NCBI GenBank assembly: GCA_040398845.1
Contig: JBBATH010000001.1
Location: forward strand, 62,001 to 126,000
Origin: WLND01 sp040398845
GTDB taxonomy: Bacteria; Actinomycetota; Actinomycetes; S36-B12
Length of the DNA: 64,000 bases
Direction of reading: 5' to 3'
Shown: positions 40,954-49,193 of the stretch, one piece after another
Numbering within the stretch: position 1 is the first letter of the stretch
How the letters are laid out: each line of letters begins with the position of its first letter
Position numbers and translations under genes: made by a program
Notes under the pieces: model-generated
Database searches by the model: none
What the model saw: the letters and a program-made list of their open reading frames with translations, nothing else
Told to the model about the DNA's origin: nothing

Positions 40954-42822
40954 CTACAGGTCCATGTGAGTGGAGAGGGTCACGATCTGACCGTCGGGAA
41001 TGCCGAAGAACTGCGAGGGCCTCGCCGCGTTGCGATGGAGGAAGGCGAAGATCGACTCGCGGATCCGGCCCATCTGCCCAGCGGGCGTCGCGTGGAAGGC
41101 TCGGTCAGAAAGGAAGTAGGTGCGGTCCGATGAGGCGGCGTTGGGCAGCGTGGCGAGGAGTTCGGGCACCGATGGTGTTTCGGTGAAGCCGATGTCGGCC
41201 ACGACCTGTCGAATCCCGTTCGATGGCATCGTCATGGTGAGGCGAGCATCCACGGGAACGGTAGGGACGGGAAGCGTGCGAACGGTGAGAACGATGAGGT
41301 GCTCTGGAACGGCTCGGACCAGCCGAATGCTCGCCGCAAGCGCTTGCGGTACCTGATCTGGATGCGAGGCGAGGACAACGCCCTCGCCGGGTGTCCGAGC
41401 GATGGTCCCCGAGGACAACGCCTCAGTGAGGTCAGCCCAACTGAGCGCGTTGTGCGCCACATGGTCGGTGAGGATCCGCTGGCCGCTGCGCCAGACCAGC
41501 ATGATGGTGAGCGCGAGCCCGGCGAGGAGGACGGGCACCCACCCGCCATCGAAGATCTTCGTGATGGTCGACAGGAGGAACGCCATGTCCAGTAGGAGAA
41601 ATGCGGTGGTGAGGAGCCCCGCACGGAGTGCGGACCAGCCCCAGACGTCGCGGGCAACACGATGGAAGGCGATCGTGGTGACGGTCATCGTTCCGGCGAT
41701 TGCGAGCACATACGCGGAAGCCAAGGAAGTTGACGAGCCGAAGGCGATGACGAGCGCGATACTCGTAATGCCGAGCAGCCAATTCGCGATTGGCACGTAG
41801 ATCTGGCCTTCGTGGGCGCTGCTCGTATGGCGAATCGTGAGACGGGGAAGCAAGCCGAGTTGGACGGCCTGACGCGAGAGGGAGAAGACTCCGGTGATGA
41901 GGGCCTGCGAGGCGATGACGGTTGCAGCGGTCGACAGGATCACCATGAACAACGCGAAGGTGGGGTTCGGAGCAAGGGAGAAGAACGGGTCAGCTGCCGC
42001 GGAGGGGTCCTTGATGACGACGGCTGCCTGCCCGAGGTAGCACAGTACGAGCGATGGGGCGATGAGAAACGCCCAGGCCAGGCGGATGGGCCGGATGCCG
42101 AAATGACCCATGTCAGCGTAGAGCGCCTCGGCGCCGGTGACCGCCAGGATCACGACGGCGCCGATGGCGAACCCAAGTCCGGGGTTGGCAACGAGGTAGG
42201 CGATGCCGTAGGTGGGCGAGAGGGCGGCGATCACTGAAGGGTCGCCAATGATGTGCCAGATACCGAGCCCGGCGATCACGACAAACCACAGCACCATGAT
42301 GGGTCCGAAGGCCCGTCCGATCTGATGCGTGCCGCGTGACTGCACTGCGAAGAGGGCCGCGAGGATGACAACCGTCAGCGGGACAGCCCAATGCTCAAGG
42401 CTGGGATTGACGATCGCGAGCCCCTCAGTGGCAGACAGCACGGAGATTGCCGGCGTGAGCGCACCGTCACCGAAGAGGAGAGCGGTGCCGATGAGGATGA
42501 GGATGAGGAGAGCCATGCGGCGACCGCCGGTCGCGAACCGAACCTTTTCAGGGAGGAGGGCGAGCAGGGCGAGGATGCCGCCCTCTCCGTGATTGTCGGC
42601 TCGCATCACGAAGCGCAGATACTTGACGGACACGACGAGGATGAGCGCCCAGAAGATGAGCGAGACGACCCCGAGCACCGCCTCACGACTGCTCCCGGAG
42701 ACCGCGAGGGTCTGCTTCAGTGCGTAGAGAGGGCTCGTGCCGATGTCGCCGAAGACCACTCCGGTGGCCGCGAGTGCGAGGCCAGTTGTCGCGGTGAGGG
42801 TCCGCTTCTTTGTCGAGGTCAC
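40954..42822 (-). CDS. kup: Kup-type potassium transporter
   Basis: A 622-residue K+/H+ symporter: GVVFGDIGTSPLYALKQ near the N terminus, RADNHGEGGILALLAL, and GDGALTPAISVLSATEGL are Kup signatures; about twelve membrane helices are followed by a cytosolic C-terminal domain from about residue 460. GTG 42822 follows AGGAGAG. Its 3' end is 6 nt from the convergent LodB-like gene. Confidence 0.94.
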   Translation of the reverse strand: MTSTKKRTLTATTGLALAATGVVFGDIGTSPLYALKQTLAVSGSSREAVLGVVSLIFWALILVVSVKYLRFVMRADNHGEGGILALLALLPEKVRFATGGRRMALLILILIGTALLFGDGALTPAISVLSATEGLAIVNPSLEHWAVPLTVVILAALFAVQSRGTHQIGRAFGPIMVLWFVVIAGLGIWHIIGDPSVIAALSPTYGIAYLVANPGLGFAIGAVVILAVTGAEALYADMGHFGIRPIRLAWAFLIAPSLVLCYLGQAAVVIKDPSAAADPFFSLAPNPTFALFMVILSTAATVIASQALITGVFSLSRQAVQLGLLPRLTIRHTSSAHEGQIYVPIANWLLGITSIALVIAFGSSTSLASAYVLAIAGTMTVTTIAFHRVARDVWGWSALRAGLLTTAFLLLDMAFLLSTITKIFDGGWVPVLLAGLALTIMLVWRSGQRILTDHVAHNALSWADLTEALSSGTIARTPGEGVVLASHPDQVPQALAASIRLVRAVPEHLIVLTVRTLPVPTVPVDARLTMTMPSNGIRQVVADIGFTETPSVPELLATLPNAASSDRTYFLSDRAFHATPAGQMGRIRESIFAFLHRNAARPSQFFGIPDGQIVTLSTHMDL

Positions 42823-42974
42823 GGTTGGGCTCTCCTGGGATGAGGTGGTGGTCGCTCAGATTGTCGAGCACCGGAGTCTCCCATGGGTGCAGGATTGCGC
42901 TGCGCGGACTCCCCGCCTGACGCCGGTTGCGCATACGTCGAGACGCATCGGGTAGCGTGCGACTCGCAGTAACG

Positions 42975-43047
42975 GCGTCCGTAGCTCAATGGATAGAGCA
43001 CCTGACTTCGGATCAGACGGTTGGGGGTTCGAGTCCCTCCGGGCGCA
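42975..43047 (+). tRNA. tRNA-Arg, anticodon TCG
   Basis: A 73-nt cloverleaf without encoded CCA. Acceptor arms GCGTCCG (42975-42981) and CGGGCGC (43040-43046) pair with one G-T wobble. D arm GTAGCTCAATGGATAGAGC, anticodon loop CTTCGGA (TCG), T arm GGGGGTTCGAGTCCCTC. The first anticodon-stem pair is a C-A mismatch. It reads CGA. This is less usual than the ACG isoacceptor that normally covers that codon. Confidence 0.9.
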
Positions 43048-43163
43048 CGTGCTGGGCCCACGCTGTCCTGAAATGCAATTGGCGATCATCACGACTGAAC
43101 CGTCCAAGGTCAACCTCAGATTGCAGGTCATGTGAGCGCCCGTCGCTGGATGAGGTATATCTT

Positions 43164-43967
43164 GTGCGCGTGCTCCGCCCCCACTCGAGAGCCACGGCTC
43201 TCGTCATGGTTCCCTCCCTCGCCCTTATCGTCGCCGGGGCGCTCCTCCTGAATGCTGGCGCAGCCTCGGCGGCCGGTTCGGTGCAACCCATCAACGTTGC
43301 GGGCAACTCGACTCCGATCACCGGCGTGGACCAGCGACTCCCGTCCTTAGGAACGACGTCGTACTTCACTGCCGGCCCCGGTTTTGCCGATGAAATAGAG
43401 TCGTATCACGACTCTGGTGGGTACTCATCTGACCAGCAGGCTGTGGCCACGGCTGCGGGGCAGTTCCTCGGTCCCTGGCTCGCAAGTACGTGCGCGGACA
43501 CGTCCGCTGCGATGTGTCGCCCGGCCGTCGTCTTCGACGTCGACGAGACATTGATCACCGACTATGCGCTGTACGCTGCCAACGGATTTACGCTGCCCGG
43601 CCACCTTTGGCGAACGTCCATCATCAAATGTTCCTCTGCCGTCATTGCGCCAACGCGAGACCTCCTTCGGGTCGCGCAGAAGGAGGGTGTCGCTGTCTTC
43701 CTCATCTCCGGACGGAAAGAATCCGCTCGTCTTGCTACCGAAGCCTGCCTGCGCAAGCGCGGCGTCACTGGATGGCAGGAGCTCATCCTCAAGACGCCGG
43801 CGACCCAGTCACTGTCGAATGCTGCCTACAAAGCCAAGGCACGGGCAGGTGTCGAGGCCCGGGGTTGGCGAATCGGCTACACCATCGGCGATCAACTCAG
43901 CGACGTGACCGGTGGACATGCGACTGAGGGCTTTTTGCTCCCCAACCCCATGTATTACGTCGGTTAA
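43164..43967 (+). CDS. Exported HAD-family acid phosphatase (class IIIB type)
   Basis: A 267-residue secreted phosphatase. The signal segment is VPSLALIVAGALLLNAGAASAA; catalytic motif VVFDVDETLITD, motif II FLISGRKESAR, motif III with Lys in YKAKARAG, and GDQLSDVTGG. The start is ambiguous: GTG 43164 follows GATGAGG. It should release phosphate from organic esters outside the cell. Confidence 0.83.
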   Translation: MRVLRPHSRATALVMVPSLALIVAGALLLNAGAASAAGSVQPINVAGNSTPITGVDQRLPSLGTTSYFTAGPGFADEIESYHDSGGYSSDQQAVATAAGQFLGPWLASTCADTSAAMCRPAVVFDVDETLITDYALYAANGFTLPGHLWRTSIIKCSSAVIAPTRDLLRVAQKEGVAVFLISGRKESARLATEACLRKRGVTGWQELILKTPATQSLSNAAYKAKARAGVEARGWRIGYTIGDQLSDVTGGHATEGFLLPNPMYYVG

Positions 43968-44030
43968 TCTAGGCGGCCGCAGAGCGTGCATCAACCTTTG
44001 ACACACATATCTAGCAGGTGTTACGAGCCC

Positions 44031-44480
44031 TTACTTCGCCATCACGGTGATCTGTAGGACCCCGACCGTCTCGTCATTCATCGTGTTCTGCGCACCCGGG
44101 GGCGAGGTGACGATAGTGACGGTCGTCTTGCCCGTTCGCTGTGCTGTGACGGTCCAGGTGGTCTGGCCGGCCACGCCGACCATGCCGTTGGTGTTGTCGG
44201 GGGCTGCGTAGACGCCCTTGGATACCTTGGCGATTGCTGCCCCCGATGACGTGCAGCACCCACCATTCGCTGTCCAGGAGTACCCGGTGGTCTTATTGGT
44301 GGGGAGGATGATCTTCACACGCTCGCCCGGAACGAGTCGGACGCTGGCAGGCAGGTCACGAACGATGAGGGTGCCGTCAGACTTGGCGCTGGCGCCGGAA
44401 CCGGTCATGACTGCTGCGCTGCTCATGAGCAGGACGGACGAGGCTGCTACGATGATGCGCTTTGTGGGCGATGTGGTCAT
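44031..44480 (-). CDS. Exported chagasin-like cysteine-protease inhibitor
   Basis: A 149-residue protein with an export signal (VAASSVLLMSSAAVMTGSGASA) and the chagasin (I42) loops: NKTTGYSWTANG matches the NPTTGY/FxW loop, and GVAGQTTWTVTAQRTGK fits the GxxGxxxW loop. The family blocks papain-like cysteine proteases. In bacteria it may protect against predators or regulate the cell's own proteases. No papain-like protease is seen in this window. Confidence 0.82.
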   Translation of the reverse strand: MTTSPTKRIIVAASSVLLMSSAAVMTGSGASAKSDGTLIVRDLPASVRLVPGERVKIILPTNKTTGYSWTANGGCCTSSGAAIAKVSKGVYAAPDNTNGMVGVAGQTTWTVTAQRTGKTTVTIVTSPPGAQNTMNDETVGVLQITVMAK

Positions 44481-44755
44481 GCCCGGAGGGTATGCGGTTG
44501 GTCGGCCCCGGTCAAATAATGCGGGTGGTGCGACCGTCGGGAGCAGGCACAGCATCGATGGAGCGCCATCGCAGACCATGCAGTCAAGCTTCGAGACGAT
44601 ATGGGAAGTGTGGTCCTTCGCGGTCGGAATGCCCGTTGCGGGTAGCAGGTAGCCGGCACTTGGATACGAGCGACGCGGTCGCCGGGTGTCGAACTCGACG
44701 CACATGTAGCGTAGGTGACGACGAATCGGTAGCGCAGAGAGGGGGTAGAACGACG

Positions 44756-46054
44756 GTGCAACAGGTGACCCCGAACAGCCATTTCACTCCGAGCGGCTAC
44801 GTGCGTCGCATCGTCGATGATGAGATCGACAATCTGCTACCCGGGCTCCCTGCAATCCACCTAGACGGGCCCAAGGCAGTTGGCAAGACGTCAACGGCCC
44901 TCCAACGAGCCGGCACAGTCCACCGCCTGTCCCAACCACGAGAGCGACTTCGACTCCAAGAGAACCCCGAGCGGATTCTGGACGGGATCCCTCCGATTCT
45001 TGTCGATGAGTGGCAGCAGGTCCCTTCGACATGGGACACGGTCAAGGACGCGGTCGATGTGGACCCGTCTGGTGGGCGATTCATCCTCACCGGATTCTTG
45101 CCTCGGGCCCAAACTCACTCCGGCGCGGGGCGAATCACGACGCTACGAATGCGCCCACTCACGCTCCCAGAACGTGCGGTCTGCACTCCGACGGTGAGCC
45201 TGCGCCAACTCCTGACCGGGCAGGGCGGTCCCGTTGGCGGAAGCTGCGCGCTCACACTGGAGCACTACACCGACGTGATACTCGCATCAGGCTTCCCAGG
45301 CCTGCAGCACCTTTCGGGCGACCACCTGCGGGCTCAGTTGGACAGCTACCTCACCCGAATTGTCGATGCGGATATGGAAAGCGAGTCTGGAAGGGTTGTT
45401 CGGCGACCTGAAACAGTGATGGGCTGGCTGAGGGCATACGCCGCGGCGACATCGACCACTGCTACGTGGGAGACCATTCGGGGCGCTGCCTCGTCTGGGT
45501 CGCGTCCGGCGAAGACTACGACGATCCCCTACCGAGATGTCCTGACGAGACTCCGGATTCTTGATGTTGTCGAGCCCTGGATTCCAAGCAACAACCACCT
45601 GAGCCAAGTGGGCATGTCCCCCAAACACAACCTCGCCGACCCGGCACTCGCCGCCCGGTTGGTTGGGCTTGAAGCTGACGCCCTCCTCGATGGTGAGGGA
45701 CCCGATGCGCGTCCCGGATCAGGCACCTTCCTCGGGCAACTCTTCGAGTCACTCGCGGCCATGAGCTTGCGAACGTTCGCTAGCCCCGCAGGCGCGTCCG
45801 TACTGCACCTACGAACTCACCGAGGAACCCACGAAGTCGACTTCATCGTCAAACGTGGCGACGGAAAAGTCGTGGCGATCGAAGTGAAACTCTCCCCGCT
45901 TGTCGAGTCGAGCGATGTGAGGCATCTGGTGTGGCTGAAGAGGGAGTTGGGTGATGGCCTGTTGGATGCGGCGATTGTCACGACCGGGCAAGATGCATAC
46001 CGAAGGCGGGACGACGGCATAGTGGTGATACCACTCGGACTGCTGGGCCCCTAG
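44756..46054 (+). CDS. AAA-type ATPase with DUF4143 nuclease-like domain
   Basis: A 432-residue protein. Walker A is HLDGPKAVGKTST near residue 37 and Walker B ILVDEWQQV; the C-terminal part (HRGTHEVDFIVKRGDGKVVAIEVKLS) is the restriction-like DUF4143 core with D-(x)n-ExK residues. GTG 44756 follows a purine-rich GAGAGGGGG, with another GTG 9 nt on. Family members are widespread and accessory, with proposed roles in defence or DNA processing. Confidence 0.85.
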   Translation: MQQVTPNSHFTPSGYVRRIVDDEIDNLLPGLPAIHLDGPKAVGKTSTALQRAGTVHRLSQPRERLRLQENPERILDGIPPILVDEWQQVPSTWDTVKDAVDVDPSGGRFILTGFLPRAQTHSGAGRITTLRMRPLTLPERAVCTPTVSLRQLLTGQGGPVGGSCALTLEHYTDVILASGFPGLQHLSGDHLRAQLDSYLTRIVDADMESESGRVVRRPETVMGWLRAYAAATSTTATWETIRGAASSGSRPAKTTTIPYRDVLTRLRILDVVEPWIPSNNHLSQVGMSPKHNLADPALAARLVGLEADALLDGEGPDARPGSGTFLGQLFESLAAMSLRTFASPAGASVLHLRTHRGTHEVDFIVKRGDGKVVAIEVKLSPLVESSDVRHLVWLKRELGDGLLDAAIVTTGQDAYRRRDDGIVVIPLGLLGP

Positions 46055-46066
46055 TCATGAGCCTGC

Positions 46067-46861
46067 TCATTCAACTTGGCCCCGCGGATCGATGAGCCAT
46101 CGGTTGACGAAGGCACCGAGCAGGATGGCGAAGGCGGCGAGCCAGACGCCGAGCATTGATGTCACGAGCCCTGCTATGCCCCCGTACGTTTGAGCCAGGC
46201 TCGGCGACAGCGCCGAGGTGCGCTCCCACAGGAGCTGGATGAGGAGCAGTGCAAGGGCGGCGAGGGCGGCACCGGGCCAAAGGCTCCGGAACGCAAGGGA
46301 GCGCCCGACGGCGAGCGCGTGCAGGATCATGATGAGGGCGAAGGACAAGGCCACGGCACAGATCATGCCGACGACCTGTTGGGCGGTTGACCGCATGTCG
46401 ATGGCGAAGGCGAGCAGGCCTAGGACGATGATCGCTGCGAGCCCGGCAATCGAGGCGAGGAGGCGAAGCGGCAGGAAGTGCGCCACTGGCAGGCCATAGC
46501 CACGGCGCAGGCCACGCATGAGCATTGCCACGGCGGTCGAGATGGTCCATAGCGAGGTGACGACGAGCACTGCGTCGAGGATGATCGAGCCAGGGGAGGG
46601 ACTGGCCACCGCCTCGAGCTGCCCGACGAGCAGATCGCCGAATGACCCGGGAGCCGATCCGGCGATCGCGATGAGATGCTCCGCAATCGCCTCCTGGTCG
46701 ACGAACAGCCCGAGCACGTTGATTGCGACGAGTCCGGCAGGGCCGAAGGCGATGAGGAGCCAGAAGGCAGTGGCCGAGGCCGACTCGGCGATGCGCACCT
46801 CGCGGTGCCAGGCGGCGTAGGTGGCGAGCAGGCCTTGCACGGTCGGTTGGGGGACTGTCAC
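46067..46861 (-). CDS. YihY/BrkB-family membrane protein
   Basis: A 264-residue inner-membrane protein with six helices, from GTG 46861 after GGAAGGA. The N-terminal SASATAFWLLIAFGPAGLVA and later YGGIAGLVTSMLGVWLAAFAI-like segments match the YihY/BrkB family, although the proteins are often mis-annotated as ribonuclease BN. Function is uncertain; possible transporter. Confidence 0.8.
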   Translation of the reverse strand: MTVPQPTVQGLLATYAAWHREVRIAESASATAFWLLIAFGPAGLVAINVLGLFVDQEAIAEHLIAIAGSAPGSFGDLLVGQLEAVASPSPGSIILDAVLVVTSLWTISTAVAMLMRGLRRGYGLPVAHFLPLRLLASIAGLAAIIVLGLLAFAIDMRSTAQQVVGMICAVALSFALIMILHALAVGRSLAFRSLWPGAALAALALLLIQLLWERTSALSPSLAQTYGGIAGLVTSMLGVWLAAFAILLGAFVNRWLIDPRGQVE

Positions 46862-46901
46862 CGTGGCATCCTTCCACCACTGACGTGGCTTCAGTCGGGC
46901 G

Positions 46902-47114
46902 TCAGCCAAAGAGTCGAGAGAAGAACGACCCGCTCTTGGCGGCCGCGGCATTCTCAGCGGCGGTGCACGTGCATCGAGCGTTCTTCGCAACGCCCTTCAT
47001 AACCTGCTGAACGTGCTCGCCGCAGCCGGCCCAGGTGGTCTTCTTGCAGGCCTTGCAGGTTACTTGGCGGCACATTTGGTCATCCAATGCTCGGGCAGCG
47101 ATCTCCTGCGTCAC
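46902..47114 (-). CDS. Small Cys-rich protein, possible metal-binding
   Basis: A 70-residue protein with CRQVTCKACKKTTWAGCGEH and ARCTCTAAE. The cysteines lie in CxxxxCxxC and CxC groups with a histidine, as in a zinc or copper site; the C terminus FFSRLFG is hydrophobic. A CsoR-like palindrome begins 9 nt upstream, so copper-dependent expression is a reasonable guess. The KTTWAGCGEHVQQVM pattern is widespread in bacteria without assigned function. Confidence 0.65.
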   Translation of the reverse strand: MTQEIAARALDDQMCRQVTCKACKKTTWAGCGEHVQQVMKGVAKNARCTCTAAENAAAAKSGSFFSRLFG

Positions 47115-47122
47115 GGACCAGT

Positions 47123-47138
47123 ATACCCGTAGGGGTAT
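47123..47138. promoter_or_regulatory. CsoR-like copper operator candidate
   Basis: ATACCCGTAGGGGTAT, with inverted ATACCC and GGGTAT arms around GTAG, resembles operators bound by copper-sensing CsoR repressors (as upstream of copZ genes). It lies just upstream of the small Cys-rich gene at 46902-47114. No csoR gene is in the window. Confidence 0.55.
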
Positions 47139-47291
47139 GTGACCACCGACAGGTCCCCCGGAGGGCAGAAGGTCCCGTGGAATCCGGCAGGAGTCCTCAT
47201 CCGGCGGGGCTTACCTGTTCATCATGCTCGGCGTACAACTCCCTGATGAAGGAGGAGGACAACTGATCTTGTACCCAACTAAGAAATCATA

Positions 47292-47776
47292 ATGAATGCA
47301 ATCAAGCGATATACGTTGCAAATCCTTATCGGAGTCTCGGCAGTAGCAGTCGCGCCGCCACGGACAGCGAGACGCTTCACGAGTCCTCGCTCCTGACGCT
47401 GATGCGCGCCTACGGTGTTGCGGATCCGAACGCGGGCTTGGCTGTCGGCGAAATCGCCAGCGACGAATGGGAGAGCCTCTACGACACCCTGGTGGCGAAG
47501 GGGAAAGTGTCCTTGAAGGCCGCGGGTGGAGTGGGTGTCACCATCGAGAAGTTGGACATCGCCGATCTCGATCGGGCGCTGGACGCCAACCCGGCCGCTG
47601 ACATCACGAGGGTGCTCGAGAGCTTGCGAGCCGGCTCCTCCCGACACCCCGCAGGTTGGGCTGTGCTGGCCCGTGATCCAGGAGTTCCTGACGGTGGTCA
47701 CGAACGTGCGCATCCTCGCGGAGTCGACGCCTACCGAGCGTCGACCCCGTCCGCGAGGCACTGTTGCGTTGGGTGA
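47292..47776 (+). pseudogene. Broken DUF2202 (ferritin-like) protein gene
   Basis: ATG 47292 starts a signal-like MNAIKRYTLQILIGVSAVAV. From about 47342, a different frame gives DSETLHESSLLTLMRAYGVA, VGEIASDEWESLYDTLVAKG and VTIEKLDIADLDRAL, clearly the second half of DUF2202. The first metal-binding helix (usually EEEKLA-DVY) is missing, and the frame changes, so an internal deletion joined the parts. After LESLRAGSSRHPAG the similarity also stops. Not expected to be functional. Confidence 0.7.
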
Positions 47777-47784
47777 TAGCTGGA

Positions 47785-49119
47785 CTACTGCGCGATCCGA
47801 ACAACAGTTCGATCATTGGTAACCTTGTCTGCGATAAGTCCGATCGTGCCCGTCGCCCCGAGGTAGACGCCCGTACCCCCGGTCACAACGAGGGTTCTCG
47901 TGGGGCTGCCTGCCCCGGTCGGCCCCTCGTCGTACGCGACCGCCCGAATCGTCCCTCCCCGCAGGTCGAAGGTGTAAACGCCGAAGCTCCGCCGAAATCC
48001 CTCCGCATCGGGCAGGGCGAAGGATGAGACGAACAGGCTCGCCGAGGTTCCGACCTGTCGCTTGGTTCCAAGTGCGAACTGCGATGCGGTGGCACCGGCA
48101 TTGATGACCGTCGCATCTGCGAGGTCAAGGCCACCGAATGCCTTGTAGGTGCGGTCCTGGCTGAACTTCACCGGAACAGGCGGCAGGCTGGTGTCAACGA
48201 GCAGCCGCAGGGTGACATCAGCAGTCGTCTCAGACGTGCAGTCCGTCACGGCCTCGCCGCGCACTCCCGCGTAGGCGCCGGTGCCGCCCAGGATGATGTC
48301 GGTGAACTTCGACGGCCATGCGGTGCCCGTGCGGTACTGGGAGAAGGCCGCGACAAGCACTGATCCACGCGGGAGGTCGTAGCGGCACAGCCATGAGTCA
48401 AGGCCGATCCCGCCTGGTCGTGACTGCGCGAGCTTGGCGTCACCGCAGGTGAATGTGCCGTCCTCGCCCTTCATTCGAAGCCGGCCCTGCGAGCCGTCCT
48501 GTGACAACGTGTTGATGTCATTCGTGGCCTGCCCCGAACTCGTGGCATTCACGAGACGCTCGAAGGCGATGGTGGTCGCCTGCTCAGTATCGATCCCGAC
48601 GTTCGGCATGAGATTCCAGGTGAGCTTCAGGACGCCGGCGGCGGCCGGGGCCATCGACACGACGCCTCGGGCATTGCGGAGATCCCCGGTGCCGCCCAGG
48701 ATGACGAGGTCTGAGGCAGTGTTGGGTGGTTGCCCCGTTGGGTCGTCTTGGATCTGCTGGGCATAGAGCGCCCCGCCTGGCATCGACACGTGAACGGTCG
48801 TGTCGCGCCGTTCGCGTCCGTTCGCATCAGGCATCACGACGACGACTCGAGTGGCGAAGGTGCCGATAGCAGGACCCCCGTCGGTCATTGCGGCTGAGCC
48901 GCGGGTGACGGTGGTGTCGCAGGCACTGCTCGTCGGGGCTCCGATGTTGACGACCTGCCGGCCTTCGATGGTCAGGTACGTCGTGACTTGGGATCCGGTC
49001 CGGGTCCTTGCTCCATCGGTCGCATGAGCCGGGGTCGCCGTCAGTAATGGTGAGGTGAGCACTGAGCCGAGCAGTGCGCCAATGACCAAGGGGTGCATGA
49101 ATCGGGCAGGTGAACGCAT
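47785..49119 (-). CDS. Exported protein with three AOC-barrel-like repeats
   Basis: A 444-residue secreted protein with a signal (VIGALLGSVLTSPLLTATPAHA). The segments LGGTGDLRNARGVV, LGGTGAYAGVRGEA and TGGTGVYLGATGTI recur at about 130-residue intervals, matching the 'GGTG-Y-GARG' loop of allene-oxide-cyclase/dirigent-like barrels. ATG 49119 follows GGAGAG. Such barrels bind small hydrophobic ligands; the function here is unknown. It lies downstream of the permuted amine oxidase in the same orientation. Confidence 0.7.
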   Translation of the reverse strand: MRSPARFMHPLVIGALLGSVLTSPLLTATPAHATDGARTRTGSQVTTYLTIEGRQVVNIGAPTSSACDTTVTRGSAAMTDGGPAIGTFATRVVVVMPDANGRERRDTTVHVSMPGGALYAQQIQDDPTGQPPNTASDLVILGGTGDLRNARGVVSMAPAAAGVLKLTWNLMPNVGIDTEQATTIAFERLVNATSSGQATNDINTLSQDGSQGRLRMKGEDGTFTCGDAKLAQSRPGGIGLDSWLCRYDLPRGSVLVAAFSQYRTGTAWPSKFTDIILGGTGAYAGVRGEAVTDCTSETTADVTLRLLVDTSLPPVPVKFSQDRTYKAFGGLDLADATVINAGATASQFALGTKRQVGTSASLFVSSFALPDAEGFRRSFGVYTFDLRGGTIRAVAYDEGPTGAGSPTRTLVVTGGTGVYLGATGTIGLIADKVTNDRTVVRIAQ

Positions 49120-49193
49120 GGGACTCTCCAAGTGAAGTGAACGACCAATGAGCGGGAAGCCCCGGTGAGGTTTATGACTTCTTTAGGCGGGCG

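Noticed and set aside
47279..47761. A 160-codon minus frame over the DUF2202 remnant
   Set aside because: The plus strand holds clear DUF2202 similarity; the minus frame has no similarity and no ribosome-binding site.
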